Part shown: piece after piece, positions 54,108 through 64,000 of the stretch
How positions within the stretch are numbered: position 1 is the first letter of the stretch
Layout of the letters: each line of letters starts with the position of its first letter
NCBI RefSeq assembly: GCF_014851395.1
Contig: NW_024044348.1
Location: 22,152,390 to 22,216,389 of the forward strand
DNA from: Micropterus salmoides
Taxonomy: Eukaryota; Chordata; Actinopteri; Centrarchiformes; Centrarchidae
Length of the DNA stretch: 64,000 nt
Direction of reading: 5' to 3'
The notes under the pieces: generated by a model
Database searches by the model: none
The model's input: only the letters and a program-made list of their open reading frames with translations
Told to the model about the DNA's origin: nothing
Program-made: the position numbers and the translations under genes

Positions 54108-57100
54108 GTAAAGTGGATTTAACACTTTTCAGTGAGAGCATCCCCAGCAGAACTGTGGCCGCTTTAATTTAGTGCCACAACAGAAACCATGGGGTGTTTA
54201 GTTTGTTTTATATGCATACTATCTTATAGGATAATTTATAAACGAAGTCTAAATTATCCCTTAAGCTCCACAGAATGTTTTGGCTCTCATTGAGTTGTAA
54301 TTCGCTCAGAAGAAGATTCGCACCAGTTTGTTTATCGGTTTGTGTTTCCAAAGTCGAAAAGCTTTATTTTAGTTCGTTTTACTGCCTGCCTGGGAGAGCT
54401 ACTGAAAGACGATCAGTCCATAACCTAAAACTGTTGACAGTAGGTTGCTTATTGTTCCCTGGAGATCTCGATAGCTGCAGCCCGCAACCTTTCGCCTCTC
54501 CGTGGGTTCAGTTAGTTGAGCGTGTTGTGGCTCTGATCTCTGCCGGCGTAACTGTTTCTAGTGGATACCTGCTGATGCCTGCTGGTTTTGACACAATGGA
54601 AAATAACTCAGGAGAATATAGTGGCTGAACATTTTTGCAATTTTTGCCTCTGCATAAAACCATGAAAATGTTTGGAGACGTTGTTGGCCGTGAGTGAAGA
54701 CCACGAGCAGCTCTTATAGGCTAATATATTTGTGTTAAATAATGCGGCAGAATGTTTGTTAGTTCAATTTTAGGAAGCATATTTAAATTAAATTCCGATA
54801 CATAAGTGCAATTTTAAATGGTTTATTGATGTTTACCGGAACTGTCCAGCCCCAAAACAGGAACAGCTGCCTTTTTTGTTTGTTTGTAGGTTTCAGGCGG
54901 TTTGCCACAGGGAAAGCGATATAACAATTCATTGGCAAATTTTCATTGTCAACCCAAAGGTGACAGACGTGCCACTGTTAGTTTTTGCTGTTGCAGGGGA
55001 GATTTAAATCCGTAGATAAATGAATGTAAGTATTGTTTTAACCGGTGCCTGCTCGGCCACTCGCCTGGAGTGAGGGACACAAATTTATCAGCATAGCAGA
55101 CCACCCAGCGCGCACCAGGGGTAGGCGCGCTCCCGTCCTCTCTCTGCCCACTGCATTTAATTACCACTGATGACTTCATTCCATTAGGGCGCTTTTTTCC
55201 CCCTCACACGCTCATTCGCCCCATGTCGTGTTATTCTTTCTTTGTCATATATAGGCCTATTTATAGACTATTTTGAAACTTAGCCATCCAAAGCCAGTGT
55301 CCGTGGTTAAATGTTTACGCAAACCATCAGTGTTGGATGCTGATGCGCTACTCCCCACTGCATTCTTCTTTCACCAGTAAAAAGCTCCCAAATCAGTTGT
55401 CTTTTGATAGGCTAACCTAAGGTTAGTGCAGTAATCAATCGGAAATAACAAGGATCCTGATCTTAATATCATAATATTATTGCATCATAAAAAATAATTT
55501 CAATCCAGAATTTCAGATCACGTCGCTCGTTCAGAGGTCACAGTTGCTGCAACAGTGTCGGTGGCAGATTATGTTCGTCACTACAGAGGTTCGAGTCCCG
55601 AGGTCAGAGCTTCCCTGTTGCTCTATCGCAGACGAAGTCATGCACTTTTCCATGACGTCCCATCATGAAATATTTGACAGCGCTGCATCCTCAGGAATGC
55701 TCGGCCACTTAGGTGGAGGTACACCGCAGAGTGTACAGTCCTGACAGGCTTTCCGGGCCGTTATTTAGTGTATTGAGACCAATGTCTGACCCATTAAAAT
55801 TGCGATGTTGTAACGTTCTGCATAATGTACTTTTCTAATTGGTTACATTTTCATTCAGTCAGCTTAAACACTGGCACAGTGGAACACTAAATTAAAAGGC
55901 CGAGAAGATATTTTAGGCTTTTTTCTCGTAATCTCAAAATGATTGTCTATTTCGATAATAACTGCTAGGCCCTAAATTCAGTGTTGTCTTGTGCCGCTTA
56001 GCCTATTTGAGGATTTGTTTCATTGGGCTTTATTATACAGGCTGAGGTCTCCTCACAAGGTTACATTGTGTCACATCATCTGAGCAAGTCAGGACATGGA
56101 TAACTTCAAAGGTATTGCTTATTCATACCAATTAGGCAAATACACCAGGCGGATTATAGATCCAACATCTGCAGCGCTCAGCAGTATAATTTGATTTGGC
56201 CTTTGATTTGACAGAAACAGATGAAACTGTTGGGGAGATCACGTCTGATATAAAGTCACTAAGAAAATGTTTAAGCATTACATTTATTTATTACATCTTC
56301 GAGAAATAAACCAGTTTCCCTCCTCTGCATGGAAAGAGGGCCGCAGAGGGTCACCGAGAGGCCGCAGGGACTTTGTTTGGAGGACAGTGCGACGGAGTGA
56401 TTGATCAACTGGCCGTAAATTCATCCGCCTTGAACTTGAATCAGGTTTTGAAGCAATATTTATATATGGCAATCACACAGTCTAATGAACTTTCTTAAGT
56501 TTGACGTTTATCTTCTTTAAACTTTCACGCGTTTGATGTCGTCTCATTTATAATATGGAGAGAAAAGGTCAAATGTTGTTTTTTTTCATTAATATTATAT
56601 GCAATAAATACATAGATCGGTACATTTTAAAAACCCCATAAAGACTTAAAAGTTGATATTCAGTGACAGCGGATTTTTACAAAGGGTCAGCAGTCAGAGG
56701 GTCTGCAGTTTGATAGCAGAATATATGTTTTTTGATAATAATAGATTTCCCGGATTTATTTCTCTGATTTTATTTTCTCGTGTGATGTTGGACTTTACGT
56801 GTGAAAGACAATGCAAATAATGCAACTCCGAGATGCACAGACAACTGGCAAACTTGTTTTGCGCGGAAATATTTGTGCGTGCGCTTTTTAGAAAATAAAC
56901 CAGTACTGGTGGTTTATCTCTTCTTTATATCACAAGATCTCTGAAATAAACACATTTTATAATTTTTTTTCAATCTTGTATTGATTTACATTAATTGCCC
57001 AAATTAAAATTTCTATGATGAAACAATTAATCTTGTGAAATAATTTTGATTACAAATCTATGTGTAGGCCTACACAAGATGTTCCACTGTCTTCACTGAC

Positions 57101-59890
57101 GTTTTTTTTTGTCCAACAAATAGTTTTAAGATGCACCCTAATTGGTTTTCTGTCTCTTTGTCGCTGCAATGTCGCCTGTAGTTCACTCAGTGTTGTCGCT
57201 TTAATTGAAAACAGTGTAATGTAGAGGTGGGTACCCCCTCATCACTTTCCCTGCGCTGTAGGTGGCCGTGTATATTTTCGTTTAAGTGGTGTTTATGTGA
57301 ACGAGAAAGGACGGGATTGCTAGCAGACCGCTGATTGCGCGCATTGGGTCTCTACATGGATTTGAAGTGTATTTGATGGGCACCACCCTCTCCAGTAATC
57401 AGCTGCAGCAGAAGAGCGCTCGATGACTTTTTAATTTTCTTGGCAAGATATCTGCTGCGCGCCCTGTTATGTGTCTGTGAAGGCGCAGAGGAAAGTAGTC
57501 CCCCTGGCACAGCATCCCTCACAGAATGGGTTGATTCATTGAATGTGTGCGCTAATGTCACTTTTCACAGCGATGTCCACGCTCGAAACAGGCCTATTGG
57601 AACTCAATGAAACTAGTTCGCAAACACCCGCCCTGCTGAAGTGTCCCTGAGCATGACACCAAGCCCAGGTCAGCTATATGGGCATTGCGGACCCTGCTGT
57701 CTGACTCAATAGAGTTTTAAAAGCGGTAAAACGACACATCAGTTCATATTTTCAGCTCGTGCGCCCTATTGAGTGTGTTAAAAGTCTCATGGGAATATGC
57801 GTTTATTAATCTGATATCACATTTAATTCAGTGCTGTTATCTTTCATCGCATTTCACTTGTTTAAAAAGGCTTGTCGGTTCTTCAAGCGGAGGCTAATCG
57901 TGGATGCGCCTTTGTAATTTAGATATGGACTACTAGATTCGATCAAGTTTAATAACGGACTGTTGATAAGAATCTAGCTTTCCATTAATATTTTCTCCCT
58001 AAAAATATTTCGACTGGGATTTACACACCTTTGGAATTTTCCACGTTATCACTAGGCCTCGATGTTTATTCTTTAATACCTCTTTATACATTGCAGTGCA
58101 TAGACTCTTTTGAAATTATAATGGTTAGAGTAATAAGTAAATAGTTGGCCGGAGTTCCTGTTGTTATTTCTCATTGGTTGGTAAATTGCACGTGTCACAT
58201 GTTACACACCGACATACGCCCACTTGTCTGTCTTCCACTGCACACCTGCTGCAGCGGCCACGCAATTATCAGCTGTAAGACTTCAGCTATAATTGATAGT
58301 CGTCGATTATGCTTGGATATTGCAGATCTTTAATAAAATTGAATTTATTTTTCGACATTAAACTTTGATATCAGCGATTTTAATTGAATATTGGATTCGA
58401 TGTGTAGTGTGAAATTCTTCATTTAAACCAATTTCAAGCCTCATGAGGACCTACCACAACAGAGATAATAAAATGTTCACTAGAGTGCTCTGAGCTTTGG
58501 GTCATTTGACGTTTGTATCTTGGATCATGGCGCATTGAACACAAAGTAGGCCTATTTATTTACACAGCCAACGCTCTGCAAATATGGAGCTCATCATGCC
58601 AAAATACATGAGTCATTGGTGCAAACGTTATTGTGAGAACTTCGGCCTCCTCTGCAAAACTTCACATGCCTTCCCGCATCGGTCCCGTGTGTGCTATATT
58701 GTCAAATTAAAGATAGCCCACTCACATCGTCAGATTGCAAATTTTCTTATTTCAGTGTTCAGCAGTTTGTCGCATGTTAAAAGCAGCTTTGGTTCTGACA
58801 GCTGTATGTTGAAAAGAAATCGTGCCTTTCAGACAATGAAAAAAGAAAAATAATAAAGGCACATGTACAATTCTTTCTGGTTTATTGTGTGATTGCAGGC
58901 AGTACCACATAATTTGACATGAAGGACAGCAGTGGGGAGGATTTGGCAGGTCCAGAGGTTTTACAAATTCCAAACTGTCCGAATGTGGTTAGCACTTGCA
59001 GGGGAACAGTTCCATAATTTAGAATACCTGTTCATAGCGAATTGGAATTTCGGCACGTTGCTGTTTTCTGTATAAAACGAGACAAAACACCCAAAACATA
59101 AAGAAAAAAAAAACGTTAAAACAACGAAAATATGAGCATATTCTGCTTGCTTCAAGGTTAGACTTCAAGGTTAAAGCATGAAGGAAAACGTGATTGTGGG
59201 TTCAGTGTGGACTGTGCCTGCTGATAGAGGGTTTGTCTTTTACAGTTAAATGGGTGGAAGCAGATTTTTAGACTATTTAGTGTCTAATATATTTATAAAA
59301 TATAGCATATCAGACCATGTCAGGGATAGAATGATAAAGTCCAACTTATTTACAGTATTGTCCCTGGTGTTTGGTCATCAAAGTTAATGACAAATAACAA
59401 CTAATAAGTTGTTTTGGTTAAATTATGAACTACAAAATGTGTCATCCCCTAGAGTTTTTGGTTTTCATTGCCTTCCACTGTTGTGTTTGTGTGTGGTCTT
59501 CAAGTAAAAGTTTGGATCTATTAATTTGAAAGCAAAAGTGCATACAAATGTAATACGGACTATTTAAAATTAAACATTCTTGGGTTGCTGAATAATTACA
59601 TGAGTTACTGATGTTTTAAGAGTAATTTTTACCTTACATTATTAGTTGATTTTAGAATTCCCTGATAACATGTTAAACAAATAAATCATGTTTTTTTTAT
59701 TTAAGATGGATTTTTATTTTTCTAATTTATCATATTAATGGTAATTATATATTTTCTTTTGATGTATGTTAAGTTAAAGCACATGTGATTTCTGCTTGTA
59801 TGACCACCCACAGTGTAACTATAGCAATCACAAAGTGGTAAATGGACTGTATACTCATATAGCACCTTTCTTGTCTTCCCACCACTATAT

Positions 59891-59906
59891 AATATATATA
59901 TATATA
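59891..59906. repeat. short (TA)n run
   Basis: Eight TA units upstream of foxf1. Confidence 0.85.
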
Positions 59907-62421
59907 AATAAAATAGTGTGCATTGATTTTCAGTTCTTTATTCCCAGAAAAGTTCCAGTGAAAACACACTGACATGTTGCATGTTTTCGCCTCACAGCTC
60001 CTCTCTGCTACTGTGGCCTTTCTAGGACGATTCAGTCCCACACAGTGAGTGGGAGCTTGTTTGGTGCCCCACCCTGCAGCTCTGCACACCTCCCAGGGCC
60101 AGTCCATCATGGTCTGTCTGATGCAGGGAGAGACATCAATAATAAGAGCTGAAGCAGAAACCACAGTGAAGAACACAAAAGAGAGAGGGAGGGCAGATGC
60201 AGGCCACAACCGGGTCTGCTGCAGGTTAGCTCCTTTGATACGGCCTTGATGGCAGTTTGATGGGTGCACATGGGGAGACATGGGTTTATACGTATGTGTT
60301 TACTTGCACGTTTACATAATATCTATGGTGTTTACGCACAGCCCACCAACTCTTTTTTTTCTTCTTAACTCTGAAGGGGGATTTTCCTGTGGCAAGCTGC
60401 TTCGGAAAAAGCAATTAAGAATTCCCAAACAGTACACCACAATGGGAGATATCATTTGTGCAATGTGTGTTCCATGTCTCTCGAAGTTTTTGTCTGGAAT
60501 GGGTTGGCTATTTTTAATCTGTGCACAACCGGACCCACCTACAGACAAACCACAAATTGAAAGAAGGGGAGGGGGGTGAGTGGGCATGGTAATTGCCCAT
60601 TGTGGAGCTCAAACTCCTCTGTTCTGCCATAAACAGCTTTGGTAGTTCACAACTTGATACCCATTGCTCTAGTCGGTTTGAAATTACAGCATATCCTCAT
60701 TGTCTGTGGGAACCCAGAGCCAGGCAGTGGTTGGAATCAGTCAGGAATGCTTTGGGATGGTAACTGGATTCAGTTGTAATGCCCAGCTCTCCACAGCGGA
60801 ACACTAGGGTGGGAAAAAGGCCGAGAGCATTTCCTGAGTGGAGGGGGGTCCCAGCGAAGCATCACATGCATGGGCATCATGTGACAGTGATCCTGCCAGG
60901 TTTTAGCCTATGATCCCAAGTGAAGAGAGGAGTGGAGAGGAGTACAGCTATGGGGGAGGTGGAGTGGACGCTGTGGGCAGTGTCAGGGAAAGAATGGAGA
61001 GGACAGGGAGAGGCTAGAATGAAGACAAGAGGGGCACAAAATACTGTAGCTGTTCTAATGCAACCTGTGAAGGAAAGGCTAGTGATGAAGTGATTAAGCG
61101 GAGGGTGTAGAAAATAGAGGTGTACTGTCTGTATCTGTTTATTTCACAAAACTAACAAATTTATTGTTAGAAATGTTGCGCTATGCTGCTTCATTTTCAT
61201 AAGCATATCTATATGTACAAGTTTAGCAGCTTGCAAAATATACAAAATAACAAATGTTTTAACCATATACCTGAAAAAAATGTAATAATAAAAACATGAT
61301 TTTTATCAGAACCCCACCTTCAATTATTTTTAAAAGTGTAAACTGAGTCTACATAAAATCTGTGTAACTGATAATGCTCTGGGTGAAAACAGATAGAGGA
61401 AATACAACAAGAGATTTTAACAGCTTTAACAGCTGTTTTTCATTTAAAAACTAGAGGTTGTATAATGGGAGGAAGTCCAGATGAAAATAACGTTGGACTG
61501 AAGTGTCTATGATTTAAACATGTATTTTGAAAGCTATTGTCAGTTCGCATGTATGACGTCAAGTTGCACAAGATGCCAAGCTTCAATATTCAATTACCAT
61601 GAGGTAAAAATAACACGTCAACATCAGTCAAGCTTTGTCCTGCATAGCACAACTACAAATCAATTTTGGATGACCCTTGGTGAATGTCTGAATGGCAAAC
61701 TTAAAAGTATCTACTCCGTGTTATTACAATGTAGCCTATTTGTTTAACTTTTGGCAAATGTGCATCATGAAAAGTTACTCTGATTGGGCTAGTAACACCT
61801 TTCTATTTGCACTGTACAGATGAAAAATATGAATCTGATGATTATGATCAAATATTAGAAGTTATAAGGAGAGTATTTTTGCATGAATGTTAAATGGATT
61901 CATGTCTGTGTGTTTGCAGAGTTATGACTCTGGGAGGACAGGGTGTGATGTTTGTGACAAAGTGTGGAAAAATGAAAAAATATTTCTGCAAAAATTTGCA
62001 CACTGTTTAAATCTGTCCAGAGCCCATTATCTGCTTCTATTTGTGTTCACTTATATGCCTGATAAAAAATGTATCTAATAAATTTCCTTCTGCAAAAGGA
62101 TGTCGATTGCGCTTAATTGATTTAAAACACAATTTTCAACAGTCATTTCAACTGAGTAATCTGGCAAATATAACTGTGAAGAAGACTGTCTGTAACATTA
62201 ACTGTAGGAGGAATCCTGTTATAAGAATGTGTATTTGTGTCCCTCCACCAATCTGTGTCTGTTTTTCTGTGCGCATGTATATCCATGGCTGCATCTTGTA
62301 ACCGCGCAGTTTAAAACATCAGTAACTGTGTTTCTGCCTTTGGTTTTGCATGCCTGTAATGGTTGTCTGTGGCTGCAAGTGTTCGTGTATCAATGCATGT
62401 CAAAATGTTGCTGACAAAATA

Positions 62422-62423
<2 letters not shown>

Positions 62424-62464
<41 letters not shown>
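62424..62464. repeat. (GT)20 microsatellite
   Basis: About twenty perfect GT units. It creates Cys/Val and Thr/His frames that are not genes. Confidence 0.97.
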
Positions 62465-62466
<2 letters not shown>

Positions 62467-64000
62467 AGACTTGTGCTGGCAGCCAGACATTGCTCCCTTT
62501 GGCTTGTGTAAATGTTGTGACGATCTATATATCTATAGTTGTCAAAGGGCTTTTTATTTCCACCTGCTACTGGCCTCTTTCCGTTGGTCTGCTCTATAAC
62601 AATGGTACTAGGAAAGCTGTGGAGTGCAAAGTGATTGATGTTGGTCTGTATTTGGCCCTTCTTCAGATTGGGGCCTGAAAGGAAGTGGCTATCCCTCCCT
62701 TCCACCCCGACTACCCTGCAATAATAAAAAGGATCAAGAGGGCAAAGTGCTGATCAGGACTTTCTTAGACATCCCATTTTAACAAAGTGCCAATTGGCCC
62801 AAAAGACAAGTTGACAGGCGCATATAAACAAGGTTTCATGACTTATAAATCAGTTTGCCACTAGAAGGAACAGAATGAAGTTAACTTATGCCACACAACT
62901 GAGCCCAACTGTATCCCCTCCATCTGCAACCACCACCCTTTTTCTTGTCCTGTATGAAAAGAGATACAAGCTCATCACATCTACATTCTTTCCATTTTGC
63001 TGAAGAGCAGCGTGGCAGAGAAGGTAATCTATCACTCAAATGATCTGTCCTTCCCTCTCCCTGTTTCTAACTGTGTTTCTCTTTCTCCTTCCTCCAGACT
63101 GGAGTGGGCAGGCGTGCGGCTTTGGCCACAGGAAGCTGTGAATTCTTTGGAGAATGGAAGATGTCTTATAGGGAGACATACTGGCCCCCCACCCACCCAC
63201 TCACCACCCCAAAATGACACCTGACCCCTTCATGTGTTTATATCAGACCATGGAAGTGAGAAATAGTGATGAGTCACTCTGGCTGTGTGTTTACACTCTG
63301 GAGTCACGCAAGGAAGGAAATCAGCCACGGTCTGCTAAAAGTGGCGAGGTGAGAGAGAATAGCTGCAGTCCCCCAGCGCCGCAGTGATTTACCTCTGAGA
63401 GTCAGAATTTATTTCACGTCATCTCGGCTACGAGGTCTTTTGACCAGCAGAAAACAGCAACATTAGCAGCACAGTAGACTGTTGATGAGGAAAAGGCAAT
63501 TCTGATTGCAGCAAGGGTCACTGGCTACTTCAAGACATAAAACATACAAATTTAAATTCTGAAAATCCTATTAAACACACAGTGTTGATCACATCCGGTT
63601 GCTTTCTATTAAAGGCAGATAGAACACACATATCACAGTCTCAGAATGTAAAACCTGTATCTTCAAACTTCCCATGATTCTTCAACTAAGAAAAAACATT
63701 TTCAGTTTGATGAATGCACATTTCACTGTCAGTCATTTTGAACTGTTTTCATAAACTATTTTCCTTAGCTACAAGGAGAATATCTGATTGATAAATTTAA
63801 TAAATAAAAAAATTTAAATCACCAGAACTGTTACACGGGTTTTCAATAACATATTTATGATATCATAAGCACAAGTTTCAGAATTTATTTTATTATCATT
63901 GATAAATTATATTGATAACAATATTTAAAAGCTTGAATAATTAAAATTTAATTCACAATGCAAATTTCTGGTTATGATTTCCTGCAAAAGAAAAATGTAA

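Larger units (their letters stand above)
54108..64000. other. repeat-poor upstream region of foxf1
   Basis: 9.9 kb with hardly any recognisable mobile element: only a short TA run (59891-59906) and a GT microsatellite (62424-62464). No exon could be supported. Blocks near 55080-55180, 57340-57560 and 58180-58290 have mixed, non-repetitive composition. By its position next to a developmental regulator it is a candidate cis-regulatory domain. Confidence 0.5.

Noticed and set aside
62363..62705. Cys/Val and Thr/His frames
   Set aside because: They are created by the (GT)20 microsatellite.
1..64000. CRISPR arrays, operons, ribosome-binding sites or phage genes
   Set aside because: The window is vertebrate nuclear DNA; tandem repeats seen are microsatellites without the spacing of CRISPR arrays.

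Overview
The window comes from a ray-finned fish, most likely a teleost. Its genes have vertebrate introns with GT-AG borders, Foxf1 has a fish-type N-terminus, and the non-coding space holds typical fish mobile elements: Tc1 elements with long terminal repeats, a CR1/Rex-type LINE, Penelope-like pieces, LTR pieces and short LINE/SINE tails. I recognise four protein genes, all from the chromosome region that corresponds to human 16q24. No tRNA, rRNA or CRISPR array was seen.

Layout. 1-2871 (+): the last six coding exons of afg3l1, a mitochondrial m-AAA protease subunit, including the zinc-binding HEAGH motif. 2872-6723: convergent intergenic space. 6724-27478 (-): dbndd1 (dysbindin domain containing 1), four coding exons spread over about 20.7 kb; its introns hold a solo LTR, a nearly intact Tc1 element, LINE and SINE pieces. 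27479-38585: repeat-rich divergent intergenic space with two Penelope-like fragments, a TAA-flanked MITE, a 3.8 kb pair of inverted copies carrying SGNH-hydrolase-like coding pieces, an LTR-like piece and a TA-flanked non-autonomous element. 38586-45687 (+): mthfsd, with a duplicated first exon, a duplicated internal 114-nt exon, a GC-AG intron and a dead Tc1 in an intron. 45688-50458: plain intergenic space. 50459-52886 (-): foxf1, complete in two exons. 52887-64000: the 5' side of foxf1, poor in recognisable repeats, with one candidate coding exon (54012-54107, +) running away from foxf1.

How the genes relate. They are not an operon and share no pathway. afg3l1 serves mitochondrial inner-membrane protein quality control. 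dbndd1 is a small acidic protein of poorly known role. mthfsd joins a 5-formyltetrahydrofolate cyclo-ligase-like fold to an RNA-recognition motif. foxf1 is the forkhead factor of lateral-plate and visceral mesoderm. The tail-to-tail pairing of mthfsd and foxf1 matches the mammalian arrangement, but no FOXC2 or FOXL1 coding sequence is visible here.

The most interesting items are the two nested exon duplications in mthfsd, the inverted SGNH-carrying mobile sequence at 31.9-35.75 kb, the very young Tc1 copy 113 bp from a dbndd1 splice acceptor, and the candidate divergent exon upstream of foxf1. Exon borders were read by eye from reading frame, splice sites and remembered protein families; no alignment was run.
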